Positions 27,876 through 36,468 of a stretch of DNA of 64,000 nt are shown here, piece after piece. The DNA comes from Burkholderia savannae (lineage in GTDB: Bacteria; Pseudomonadota; Gammaproteobacteria; Burkholderiales; Burkholderiaceae). The position numbers were made by a program, and so were the translations under genes. Location: NCBI RefSeq assembly GCF_001524445.2, contig NZ_CP013417.1:2294001-2358000 (forward strand), in the 5' to 3' direction. Within the stretch, counting starts at the first letter, position 1; each line of letters opens with the position of its first letter. A model generated the notes under the pieces. The model saw only the letters and a program-made list of their open reading frames with translations. It was not told the origin of the DNA and ran no database searches.

Positions 27876-30674
27876 TCAAACCGCCTTGCCGGCCAGCGCG
27901 CTGCCCGACTGCATCGCGTGCTTCAGGCACTCGACGCACACCTTCTCGGGAAACTGCGGCAGCGCGGCATCCAGTTGATCCGGGCCGACGAACGTATGCT
28001 GCGCCGCGTGCACGACGAGCGAGCCCGGGCAGCCGAACGTGACGTTGCCGCCTTCGATCGTCAGATGCGCGCCGCCGCTGACCGCGAGGTGCACGGTCTG
28101 CCTCGCCGCGATCTCGACGTCCGCGCCGACGGACGCCACGTTCAGGTCGTCGCACGCGCGCAGCGCGATCGCGTCATGCTGCGCCTGCAGCGTCAGATCG
28201 TCCTTGCCGGAGATCACGCTCATGCCGACGCCGCTCGCCGCGCTCGCGCCGGCAAGCCAGCCGATCCCCTGCCCGCTGTGGATGCGCAGCGTCCGACCGA
28301 CCGCGAGGTTCGTGTCGTTGCCGCTGCCGACCGTCAGCGTCTCGCCCGCCGCCCATTGCAGCGACTGGCCGGCGAGCAATCCGTGGCCGCCCTTCGCTTC
28401 GATCCCGAGCACCGCGTCGCCCGTATGGGGCAGCGCGTCGCCCGCCGAGCGGCTCGACGCGTCGGCCGCCGCTTGCGCGTAGCCGTCCGCGCCGACCGTC
28501 GTCGCGAGGCTCTTCTTGAGCGCGTCGAGCGGCGCGGCGGCGTCGTTCATCGACGATTGCCCGGCCTGCTGCGCGCCGCGCTGCGCGGCGAACGGCAGGG
28601 TCTTGTGCGTATCGGCCGCCTGGTCGAGAAGCTTCGCGAGCGTCGCCTGCTGGCCGAGCAGCGACTGCAGCGCCGACACGTCGCCCGCCGGTTGCGACGG
28701 CCCCGTCGGCGCATAGCTGGAGATCAGCATGCCGCGCGCGCCGCGCAACGCGCCGTATGCGTCCGAACGCAGCTCGACGCCCTGCCCGCGAAAGCTGCCG
28801 AGATAGTTGTCGGCCTGATGGCGCAGGTGGCCGATGTTGAGCTGCGTCGCCGCGTGCGTCGTCGCCATCTGCATGCGGCCCATGCGGTCGGTATCGTCCG
28901 CGACGAGCTGGTTGTGGCCCTGGCCGTCGAAGCCCTGGCTCTTGAAGCCGGACAGCGCGCCGGCGTGACGGTGGCGCTTCGCGCCGCCGCCCGCGCCGTG
29001 CCACGCGGGGCTGTGGCCGCCCGCGAGATTGCCTTGCGCGCTCGTCGCGTGATCGCCCGCCTGCGCATACACCGATTCGTCGAGCGGCTGCCCCGCTTCG
29101 CCGCCCGGCGTCGGCGCCTCGCCGCCTTCGCCGCGCCCGTTGAACAGCCCGCCGAGCACGATCGGCCGATGCACGAGCCCGTTGACGAACTGCACGAGCA
29201 CCTCGTGGCCGATCCGCTGCGTCTGCTGCAACCCGTGCCCCTGGCTCGCGAGGCGCTGCATCGCGCGCGTCGGGTACGTGCCCGAATCGCCGTCCGCCTG
29301 CCAGTGATAGCGCAGCCGCAGCCGGCCCTGCGCATCGGTGTGGACCGGCCCCGTCGCCCCCGGCCGCGGCTCGCCCTGCGGCCCGACGACGATCGCCGTC
29401 TGCGCGCCGAGCGCCGTCGGCGCCGGATTCAGCCGCTGGCCGGTGCCGTCGTCGAGTGTCGGGCGCCACGCCTGCTCGCGCGGCACGGCGTCGAACCGGT
29501 TCGCGTAGCCGCCCGCCTTCGCCTGGCCGAGCACGCGCGCGTCGAGATCCGCGAGCGGCAGCGGGCCGAGGCCGCGCTCGACGCGCTCCATCACGGTCGC
29601 GGGCAGATTGTTGACGCCGACCTCGTCGATGCGGGTGAGCACGAACGCATCCGGCGCTTGCGCGCCGCCGCGCGGCATGCGCCACGTCGCGCCCGCGATG
29701 CGCAGCGCGCGGCCGACGCGCGCGGTGCGCAACGTGCTGTAGCCCGTCCAGAAGCGCGCCGCGGAAACGATCGCCTCCGCGTGCCGGCGCGCGGTGTCTT
29801 CGGCTTCGCGCAGGCTGTCGAACGCTTCGGGCCCGACGTCGTCGTACAGCTCGCGCGATCCGGCCGGATTGCCGAGGCTCGCCGTCGCGCTCGTCGACTG
29901 GTTGCTGCGGTAATCGCTGCTGATCAGCGTGACGCGATCCGCGCTCAGCGACAGCGACTGCCCGATGCCGACGATCACGTCGTCCGGTTCCGTCGCCGTC
30001 CCGCTCAGGCGCTGCGGCACGCCGCCCGCGCGCGCGGACGTCTCGTCCTCGGGCAGTTGCGTGCTGTCGTCGAAAATCAGCATCGCGTGGCCGGCCGGCG
30101 CATCCGCGTCTTCGACGAAGCAAAAGCCGAGCCCCGCTTCGGCCAGCACGTGCCGAACGAAATCGAAATGCGTATGGGTGCGGTATTGCACGCGGTAGTC
30201 GCGCGCGCCGAGTTCGGCGACGCGCTGGTTCGCGTCCGCCGTGAAGCGCCAGCGGGCGATCGCGCCGTACGGCGCGAACACCGCGCCGAGCACGTCCGCA
30301 ACGCCCTGCCGGACGAACGTACGCTCGTCGCGCCCGTGCGCGAGCGCGGCAAGCCACGGCACGAGCTGCAGGTAATAGCGTGCGAGGCCGGCGTCATAGC
30401 CGATGCACTCAGCTTGCGCGACGAGCCCGCTGCGCACGGCGCTCGCGCCGTGCGGCAGCGCGGTGCGGATCGTCACGCGCTGCCCGAGCATCGCCTCGAG
30501 GTCGAGGCCGGGATCGGTGGCGAGCGCGTAGACGTCCCATTGGAAATTCTCGGAGAGCGTCTCGCGGCCCGCCCAGCGCTCGATCTGCAGCGACGCGAGC
30601 TCGCCCGGGCCGTCGAGGGAATAGAGACAATTGGCAGCGCTGAAAAGCGACGTGAATTGCGTGATCACGCTCAT
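27876..30674 (-). CDS. vgrG: VgrG spike protein (Tle1 module)
   Basis: A 932-residue VgrG. The gp27-like region starts MSVITQFTSLFSAANCLYSL and includes HFDFVRHVLAEAGLGFCFVE. The OB/gp5 region shows GLQQTQRIGHEVLVQFVNGL and VLGGLFNGRGEGGE, and the DUF2345-type needle ends with LTIEGGNVTFGCPGSLVVHA. No C-terminal toxin domain is visible; the tail ends in a short Cys-containing helix (VCVECLKHAMQSGSALAGK). I start at 30674; the open frame up to 30806 is not VgrG-like. It heads the leftward run vgrG-DUF4123-DUF3304 x3-tle1-vgrG, which has gaps of at most about 110 bp and several ATGA overlaps, and should be one transcript. Confidence 0.93.
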   Translation of the reverse strand: MSVITQFTSLFSAANCLYSLDGPGELASLQIERWAGRETLSENFQWDVYALATDPGLDLEAMLGQRVTIRTALPHGASAVRSGLVAQAECIGYDAGLARYYLQLVPWLAALAHGRDERTFVRQGVADVLGAVFAPYGAIARWRFTADANQRVAELGARDYRVQYRTHTHFDFVRHVLAEAGLGFCFVEDADAPAGHAMLIFDDSTQLPEDETSARAGGVPQRLSGTATEPDDVIVGIGQSLSLSADRVTLISSDYRSNQSTSATASLGNPAGSRELYDDVGPEAFDSLREAEDTARRHAEAIVSAARFWTGYSTLRTARVGRALRIAGATWRMPRGGAQAPDAFVLTRIDEVGVNNLPATVMERVERGLGPLPLADLDARVLGQAKAGGYANRFDAVPREQAWRPTLDDGTGQRLNPAPTALGAQTAIVVGPQGEPRPGATGPVHTDAQGRLRLRYHWQADGDSGTYPTRAMQRLASQGHGLQQTQRIGHEVLVQFVNGLVHRPIVLGGLFNGRGEGGEAPTPGGEAGQPLDESVYAQAGDHATSAQGNLAGGHSPAWHGAGGGAKRHRHAGALSGFKSQGFDGQGHNQLVADDTDRMGRMQMATTHAATQLNIGHLRHQADNYLGSFRGQGVELRSDAYGALRGARGMLISSYAPTGPSQPAGDVSALQSLLGQQATLAKLLDQAADTHKTLPFAAQRGAQQAGQSSMNDAAAPLDALKKSLATTVGADGYAQAAADASSRSAGDALPHTGDAVLGIEAKGGHGLLAGQSLQWAAGETLTVGSGNDTNLAVGRTLRIHSGQGIGWLAGASAASGVGMSVISGKDDLTLQAQHDAIALRACDDLNVASVGADVEIAARQTVHLAVSGGAHLTIEGGNVTFGCPGSLVVHAAQHTFVGPDQLDAALPQFPEKVCVECLKHAMQSGSALAGKAV

Positions 30675-31195
30675 GAGAATCCCGCTCTCTCGGAGTTCGA
30701 CTATTTTTTGAATATGGCTCGTTGCGACGAAAACGGGACAACGGATAAAACCACTGCGCAGCGCGATCACCACCCTCGAACGATCGCGATAATGCAGCGT
30801 AGCCAAACCCCGATTGCGCGCGATGCGATCCGGCTTGCCGAATCACCGGGACACGCCCCGCCGCCAAGGCCGCCGGACGGTAAGTCCCCCATTTATCGCG
30901 CACTATTTTAAATTACGCGGCGGCGCTAGGCTATAGGACACCGATACGAAACCCGAGCAAAAACGCGCAACCGGGCGCTATCTCAAAATGAAAATGTTTC
31001 GTACTGCCGCGAACGGGACGATTTCCAATGTCGCTCAGTAAATATTGCCGCCGAGGTAATTAATTCCGCCAGCCAAATTCCGATATCGTCGCCAATGGTG
31101 ATTAGCCGGTAAAATCGGCCCCGCCCGCGCCGAGCGCGGGCGGAAACCGACCCGCTCGACGCACGCCCGCCGAGCGTCCCGAAGGAGACCACACC
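30675..31195. promoter_or_regulatory. Divergent intergenic region, vgrG / PAAR
   Basis: About 520 bp between two divergently transcribed T6SS genes, with AT-rich patches (30700-30730, 30895-30920, 30985-31100) unlike the flanking coding DNA. Both promoters must lie here. I cannot define -35/-10 pairs with confidence. A GAAGGAG ribosome binding site stands just before the PAAR start. Confidence 0.5.
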
Positions 31196-31462
31196 ATGGC
31201 ACGCCCGTTCATCGTGCTCGGCGACAAGCACAGCCACGGCGGCACCGTCACGACGGCGGCCGCGACGTCCGCGATCCACGGCAAGGGCATCGCGCGACGC
31301 AACGACAAGGTCTCGTGTCCGATCCACGGATCGAACCACATCGTCGAAGGCGACGACACGATGATCATCGACAACGAAGGCGTCGCGCGCGACGGCTACC
31401 GGACAGCCTGCGGCGCGGCGCTCATCGCGAGCCAGTCGAACACGGGCGGCGACGCGGCGTGA
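31196..31462 (+). CDS. PAAR-domain spike tip protein
   Basis: An 88-residue stand-alone PAAR protein: MARPFIVLGDKHSHGGTVTT, GKGIARRNDKVSCPIHGSNH, VEGDDTMIIDNEGVARDGYR and TACGAALIASQSNT. The His and Cys residues (His in DKHSHGG, CPIHG, TACG) are those that bind zinc at the point of the cone. It caps a VgrG trimer and can attach effectors. The start has GAAGGAGACCACACC before it. Its stop overlaps the GTG start of the next gene (GTGA), so a thiolase-fold membrane protein is co-translated with it. Divergent from the Tle1-module vgrG, its probable spike. Confidence 0.95.
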   Translation: MARPFIVLGDKHSHGGTVTTAAATSAIHGKGIARRNDKVSCPIHGSNHIVEGDDTMIIDNEGVARDGYRTACGAALIASQSNTGGDAA

Positions 31463-32904
31463 CGAATGCATCGACGGGGAATCGCATGAAGCAGCGCGCG
31501 TGGTTGAGCAAGACGGCCCTCGTGGCCGCGGTATTCGTTCTGGTTTGGATCGCGACGATCGTTTACTGGAAAGCGACGTATCACCCGCCGAGCGGGACGG
31601 AGCTGCTGGTGTACGGCATCGCGCTGCCGTCGCTGCTCGCCGCGTGCGTCGCGTGGGCGCGCAAGGCCGTCGGCCGGCTGCGTGAAGCACCCGCCGCCGC
31701 ATCGCAGGCCGTCGCCATGGCGGCGTCCGCCCATGGCGCGCACTCCGCCCATGCCGCACCGGCCGCGGACGAAGCGGCGCAGCGCAGGTGGACGCTCGCG
31801 CTGCTCGATAGCAGCGTGAGATTTCCGACGGGCGCGACGACGGCTGAAGCCGACGACGCCGCCCGCAACGAAACCGCCGTCGGCCTGCACCCCGAGCTGC
31901 GCCGCCCGGACGGCGCGGGCGTGTTCGCGAGCGGCGTGGCGTCGGTTTCGCTCGACCACTTCGACGAAAGCCTGCTGCCGCCCGGCACGGGCGCCGCGCT
32001 GAACGACGAGCACTGGCGCGCGCTGATGCTCGCCGCCGACGCGCTCGACGAGTTGCTCGAGCGCCACGCGGTGCTGTCGACGGGCGGCGCATCCCGCGTT
32101 GCCGAGCCGCTCAAGCTGCATCTGCTGCTGCCCGAGCGCTGGCAGCCGGTGGCGGCCACGCTCGCCGCGTGGCTCGACGCGCACGTCGCGCGCGAACGCT
32201 GGATGCCGGGCGTCGAGCGCGTGCAGACCCGCATGATCGCGGACCCGGTGCAGGCATGGACGATCGTCGACGAACTGATCGTGTCGCTCCATCACCAGCC
32301 GTCGGATGCGCGCCATGTCGTGCTCGCGTGCGATTCGTCACTGAGCGACGCGACCGTGCGCGCGCTCGACGACAACGGCAGCCTGTACGGACACAACCGG
32401 CCGAACGGCCGCGTTCCGGGCGAAGGCGCCTGCGCGCTGCTGCTCGCGCATCCCGCGTCGGCGGATGCGACGGACGCGCCGCGCATTCACCGGCTCGTCG
32501 CGGCTCGCTCCCGCGCCGCAGGCGACGCGGCGGCCGAGCCGCAATCCGATACGCTCGCGCAATTGCTCGACGCGGCGCGCACGCAGACCGCATCGGCCGA
32601 GCTCGATCTGTCCGGCTGCGGGCTCGTGAGCGACGCCAACCAGCGCGGCGGCAGCCGCACCGAAATCGCGGGCGTCGTCGAGCGAACCTGGCCCGACGAC
32701 GGCCGCGAACGTTGCCGGCATCTCGGCGTCGCGAACGGAGAAAGCGGCGCGGCACTCGCGCTCGGCGCGCTCGCTGTGGCCGGCTGGCGCGCGAACGAAG
32801 AACGGCAGCCGACGTTCGCGGCGTCGATCGGCGATCCGGCTGCGCGCGGCGTCATGCTCGTCACGCCCGAGCCGATCGGGCCGGATCTCGCAGCCGCCGC
32901 CTGA
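31459..32904 (+). CDS. Membrane-anchored beta-ketoacyl synthase-like pseudoenzyme linked to PAAR
   Basis: A 481-residue protein. Two membrane helices lie near the N-terminus (TALVAAVFVLVWIATIVYW and ELLVYGIALPSLLAACVAW), then an Ala-rich linker and a thiolase-fold domain. The KAS-like stretch VVLACDSSLSD holds a Cys where the nucleophile would be, and RPNGRVPGEGACALLLA matches the conserved PGEGA-ALL region. The two catalytic histidines seem absent: the usual GH-GAAG site reads NGESGAALALGAL, and the HGT motif is not seen. It is therefore probably not an active condensing enzyme. GTGA overlap with the PAAR gene ties it to the spike; an accessory role in PAAR or effector loading is inferred. 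The alternative start is the ATG at 31486. Confidence 0.7.
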   Translation: MTNASTGNRMKQRAWLSKTALVAAVFVLVWIATIVYWKATYHPPSGTELLVYGIALPSLLAACVAWARKAVGRLREAPAAASQAVAMAASAHGAHSAHAAPAADEAAQRRWTLALLDSSVRFPTGATTAEADDAARNETAVGLHPELRRPDGAGVFASGVASVSLDHFDESLLPPGTGAALNDEHWRALMLAADALDELLERHAVLSTGGASRVAEPLKLHLLLPERWQPVAATLAAWLDAHVARERWMPGVERVQTRMIADPVQAWTIVDELIVSLHHQPSDARHVVLACDSSLSDATVRALDDNGSLYGHNRPNGRVPGEGACALLLAHPASADATDAPRIHRLVAARSRAAGDAAAEPQSDTLAQLLDAARTQTASAELDLSGCGLVSDANQRGGSRTEIAGVVERTWPDDGRERCRHLGVANGESGAALALGALAVAGWRANEERQPTFAASIGDPAARGVMLVTPEPIGPDLAAAA

Positions 32905-32949
32905 GCACGCCGAAGCCGGCCGCGCGTGCGCCGCGGCTGCGTCGCGCGT

Positions 32950-34800
32950 CTAGATCAGAAATCCGCCGCCCGAGCGGCGCGCACGCCGGCACAGCGCGTC
33001 GCCCGTCCGGCTCGACACGAGCACGAGCTGCGTGAAGCCGTTCGGCGCGACGTACTGGCTCAGCAGGCAATCCATCAGTTGCGCGAACGTGTGGACGCCC
33101 GTACCGGCGAAGCAGTCTTCGTCGACCGTGATGCGAATCTCGAGCCCTCGCACGACGCTCGCGAACGGCTTCTCGGATACCCACGCCGTCACGGGTTTTT
33201 GCGACACGTCGACGATGCCCGCGATCTGCCGGACGGTAGCCGGCGACTCCTGCAGGTCGTGAAGCTTCAGCATGTCGCGCACGGCGCCGGCGCCGCCCGC
33301 GAGCAGCAGCGAATTCAGCGACAGTTGCGAGATCAGGCGCCACAGCGCGCCGCGGTCGTCGCGCAAACGAAGCGGCCGCGTGGGCCGCTGCAGCAGGCTG
33401 ATCCGGCTCGCGAGCGTGCCGCCCTCCATCATCAGATCGCCGCCCGGCGCGCCGTGCGGCAGTTGCTCCGGCAAGTCGCGATTGCTGCACGTGAGCTTGA
33501 AGTCGACGCCGGGCGGCGGCGCGACCGGGTCGAGCGCGCCGTCGACGAAGCCGAGCGACAGTTCGTGCCCCGGCTCGCTTCTCGCGATCAGCGCGTCGCG
33601 CCGCATGCGCCAGTACGACGACGCCCGCGCCGCGTGCCCGCCGTGGTACAGCGCATGGAGCGACCGGAACGCCGTGATCCGCTCGCCCTGCGGCGTGTCC
33701 TCGACCTGCGTCACCGCGTCGACGGAATAGACCTCGTACGCGTAGGCATTCTGCTTGTCGACGACGAGCGGATACATGTGCGTGCCCGACGCCGCGCCCG
33801 GCTGCGCGCCGAGCTTGCCGGACGTCTCGAACAGGTTGATCACCGGCGTGCATCCGAGCCGCACGTGCTCGGCGCTCAGCGATTCGAGCACGCTCGCCTT
33901 CGCGGAATCGGCCGGGATGTCCTTCAGCAGCAAATGGAGCGTGAATTGCCGTCCGCCGAGCCGCCCGGCCTCACGCAGATCGCAATCGAAGAAGCCGAAC
34001 TTCTCGGGAAAAGCGAAATACTCCGTGAGCAGCGGATACGCGGGATGCACGGTGTCCGGACAGGGAATCAGGCTGTCGTCGCGCGACACGCCGGCGGCCG
34101 AGAACGGCACGCGGCCGAGCGCCGCCCAGCGCCCGCTCTGCGCCGATTCGACATACGCGTGCACCGCGTGCAACGACAGCGCGTCGCGCAGCGCGGCGCT
34201 CAGCAGCGGCTCGCCGCGCACGTACAGGCGAACCGTGTCGAGCTTCAGGTCGGCGACGCACGCGTGCGGCGAACGGATCGCGAACGTGAGCGAGATTTGC
34301 GCGCCCGCGTTCGGCGGCAGCCGGAACGACATCGGCGCCTGCGGCATCGCGTGAAAGCGCGCCGCGCTCACTTGCAGCGGCGACAGCGTCACGTCGTAGG
34401 CAGTGCGGAAGAACATCTTCGCGCCCTTGACGGGCCGGCTGTACAGCTGCGTGCCGCGCGGCACGACGACTGCCGCCGACATCTGCGCCGCGCGGCTCGC
34501 ATCGACGTCGAAGGCGGCGATCGAGCACGACGGAAACGCGCGCAGATAATGCGGGTACAGCACCTCGACGAACGCCTTCGTGAATTCGGAGTAATCGTCC
34601 TCGATGTGCTGCGACGCGCGCGCGCCTGTCAGCGCGAACGACTCGAACAACCGCTCGACCTGGGGGTCCTCGCTGCTGCCGTCGGCGCCGCTCGCGAGCT
34701 GCATGCGGCTCGCGATCTTCGGATAGCGCTCGGCGAAATCGCGCACATGGCGGCGCAGGAACGCCAGTTCCCGTTCGTAGTAAGAGAGGAGTTCATCCAT
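32950..34800 (-). CDS. tssF: Orphan TssF-like T6SS baseplate protein
   Basis: A 616-residue Tss[74 protein letters not shown] and the late block [20 protein letters not shown]. It is clearly paralogous to the TssF at 49511-51400 (MDPRLLDYYNQELIYMRELG). TssF forms the baseplate wedge with TssG and TssE, yet neither partner lies beside this copy. Its 3' end faces the KAS-like gene 46 bp away, and upstream is a gene-poor repeat region. It may be a relic of a second T6SS cluster or a spare baseplate part used with the neighbouring VgrG/PAAR set. The ATG at 34800 is set by homology; the upstream open frame is not TssF-like. Confidence 0.92.
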   Translation of the reverse strand: MDELLSYYERELAFLRRHVRDFAERYPKIASRMQLASGADGSSEDPQVERLFESFALTGARASQHIEDDYSEFTKAFVEVLYPHYLRAFPSCSIAAFDVDASRAAQMSAAVVVPRGTQLYSRPVKGAKMFFRTAYDVTLSPLQVSAARFHAMPQAPMSFRLPPNAGAQISLTFAIRSPHACVADLKLDTVRLYVRGEPLLSAALRDALSLHAVHAYVESAQSGRWAALGRVPFSAAGVSRDDSLIPCPDTVHPAYPLLTEYFAFPEKFGFFDCDLREAGRLGGRQFTLHLLLKDIPADSAKASVLESLSAEHVRLGCTPVINLFETSGKLGAQPGAASGTHMYPLVVDKQNAYAYEVYSVDAVTQVEDTPQGERITAFRSLHALYHGGHAARASSYWRMRRDALIARSEPGHELSLGFVDGALDPVAPPPGVDFKLTCSNRDLPEQLPHGAPGGDLMMEGGTLASRISLLQRPTRPLRLRDDRGALWRLISQLSLNSLLLAGGAGAVRDMLKLHDLQESPATVRQIAGIVDVSQKPVTAWVSEKPFASVVRGLEIRITVDEDCFAGTGVHTFAQLMDCLLSQYVAPNGFTQLVLVSSRTGDALCRRARRSGGGFLI

Positions 34801-36017
34801 CAGCGGTTCTCGAAAGTGCCGTCGCACGCCGGTCGGCCGATGCCGACGGCACGGCTCACCATGCGTTCGGCGAAAGCGCGAACGGCCGGACCGCCGTGCG
34901 GGCCCGAATGGACGAACGTTGCGCGGGCAATCAGCCTGGGCCGACGCGACGGCCAACTTTACCGGAACATTCGGGTGCAGTCCACGCCGCGGCCCGCGCG
35001 TCGGCCGATCGGGCTATCCGCGGCGAACGCGCGCCAGGGCGGCGACGCGCGACGACGGACGCGACGGACGCGACGGGTGACGACGCGATTGGCGCGGTCG
35101 GTGCGGTCGGTGAGGTCGGTGAGGTCGGTGAGGTCGGTGAGGTCGGTGAGGTCGGTGAGGTCGGTGCGGTCGGTGCGGTCGGTGCGGTCGGTGCGGTCGG
35201 TGCGGTCGGTGCGGTCGATGCGGCCGGTGAGGTCGGTGCGGCCGGTGAGGTTGGTGCGAGCGGACGCGCGCGCTCGGTGCTGTCACCGTCGGCCAGACGC
35301 TCGCCCGCTCACCGCGCGCTTCGACTCGATCAGCGCCCGGACGCGCATCGCGGCTTCAGGCGTCGCGCGATTGCAGACGTCTCGGCGTTCGCGGCGAACG
35401 CCGAGCAGGACCAGCGTGCGATCAAGGCGTTCGGCGCCGAGCAAGCGACGCGGACGACGCGCGATTGCGCGCAATCGCAGCAGACCGACGCGGCGCCCCC
35501 GATAGGAAGACAATGAGTGCGCAACGGGAAAGATGACGAACGAACCGCGCAGCCTCCTTCATTCCGCACTTCGCCTCTCCGCGACGCCCATCGGGCAGCG
35601 CGGCGAACGGCATTCGCGCGATCGCGCCGACAACCCGCGTCGCGCCGATACCGACGTCGCCTCAACGTTGCCTTGACGTCGGCTCGATACCGCCTCGATA
35701 CCGCCTCGACGTCGCCTCGATGCCGCTCCGGCAATCCTCCGAGCCATCGCCGTCGAGCGGCCCGAACCGCACGTCGTCCGCCACGCTCGCCGAGCGGCGC
35801 CTCCCCGGCTCTGGGTTAGAATTTTTGCGGCGTGCCGCGCGCGGCACGCAATGCATCGACGCGCAGGAGTGCCGACGAAGATCAGCAAGTGCCGCAACCG
35901 CCGCCGAGCCCTCGGCGCAGCGACGCGCCCCGCCGGGCGCGCAGGAAGAGCCGCACGGTCAGGTGCCGCAGGATGCCGGCGGGCCGCGCGTATCGCCGTC
36001 ACGTCAAACGCTCGGGC
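34801..36017. other. 1.2-kb gene-poor region with tandem repeats
   Basis: No frame here looks like a protein gene. The long ones are Arg-rich or produced by the 9-bp repeat at 35092-35255. Other features are a loose run of a CGCCTCGATACC-like unit near 35685-35725 and a perfect 20-bp palindrome at 35830-35849 (GCGTGCCGCGCGCGGCACGC). The stretch must contain the promoters of the leftward orphan tssF and the rightward ytcA. Confidence 0.5.
35092..35255. repeat. 9-bp tandem repeat (VNTR)
   Basis: Consensus GTGAGGTCG or GTGCGGTCG: one GTGC unit, six GTGA units and six GTGC units in an unbroken run (35101-35217), with degenerate units on both sides to about 35255. The phase is a multiple of three, but neither strand encodes a plausible protein. 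Confidence 0.9.
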
Positions 36018-36317
36018 ATGAACTCGATGAAACAACGAAAATCGCTTCCGCTACCGGGCGTCGCCGCGACGCTCGCGCTATGCGCGCCGCTCGAGGGCTG
36101 CGGCTCGCGCGGCGCGCCTTCGTACGTGCTGTTCGGCGCGTATTTCCCGCGCTGGCTGCTGAGCGCCGTGATCGGCGCGGCGGCCGCGCTCGTCGCGCAC
36201 CGGCTGTTCGTCGCGGCCGGCTGGGCAAGCGTCGTGCCGCATCAGCTTTCCGTCTGCACCGCGATCGGGCTCGTCGTCGCGGTGCTCGTCTGGCTGCTCG
36301 GCACGGGACAATTCTGA
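36018..36317 (+). CDS. ytcA: YtcA-family membrane lipoprotein
   Basis: A 99-residue protein with an N-terminal hydrophobic signal and the motif EGCGSRGAPSYVLFGAYFPR, typical of YtcA. Two membrane helices follow (WLLSAVIGAAAALVAHRLFV and LSVCTAIGLVVAVLVWLL). In E. coli ytcA lies beside mdtNOP, which encode a membrane fusion protein, a FUSC-type inner-membrane pump and an outer-membrane channel. Here the gene overlaps the start of an mdtN-like remnant (TGATG) and precedes mdtO/mdtP remnants, so this is the same operon in decay. ytcA itself looks intact. Its role in export is unknown. Starts at 36018 or 36027 are equally possible; the ribosome binding site is weak. Confidence 0.75.
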   Translation: MNSMKQRKSLPLPGVAATLALCAPLEGCGSRGAPSYVLFGAYFPRWLLSAVIGAAAALVAHRLFVAAGWASVVPHQLSVCTAIGLVVAVLVWLLGTGQF

Positions 36318-36468
36318 TGAAGATCGCCGGCGTGAATCCGAAACCCGCGTGGAAAGGCCGCCTGATCGCGCTCGCGATCGGCGCGCTCGGCGCGGCCGCG
36401 CTGGGTACGCGTATCACCGCTCGTCGCGCTACCCGTCGACCGACGACGCGGCGATCGACGCCGACGTC
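36317..36468 (+). pseudogene. mdtN-like membrane fusion protein remnant
   Basis: MKIAGVNPKPAWKGRLIALA begins a signal-anchor helix. After CTGGG (about 36401-36405) one base is missing, and the MdtN sequence continues in the next frame as YAYHRSSRYPSTDDAAIDAD. The motif TDDAxIDADV is the conserved start of the HlyD/MdtN beta-barrel region. There the homology ends and MdtO sequence begins at about 36469. Roughly the last 300 codons are gone, so no functional periplasmic adaptor can be made. Confidence 0.8.

Noticed and set aside
27918..30911. 997-codon plus-strand frame opposite the Tle1-module vgrG
   Set aside because: Same reason: mirror frame of a well-supported VgrG, no start signal or domain.
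31459..32904. Genuine fatty-acid or polyketide ketosynthase
   Set aside because: Catalytic histidine motifs are not seen, two N-terminal membrane helices are present, and the gene is coupled to PAAR instead of acyl carrier or ketoreductase genes.
35092..35255. CRISPR-like repeat array
   Set aside because: Units are 9 bp and directly tandem, with no spacers and no cas genes nearby.
34896..35516. Possible Val/Gly/Glu repeat protein
   Set aside because: The regular GEV/GAV repeat comes only from a 9-bp VNTR. Flanking codons are Arg-rich and without signal peptide, ribosome binding site or homology.
36018..36317. DUF1656 small efflux protein
   Set aside because: The GC--RGAPSY-LFGAYFP motif and signal sequence fit YtcA better than DUF1656.
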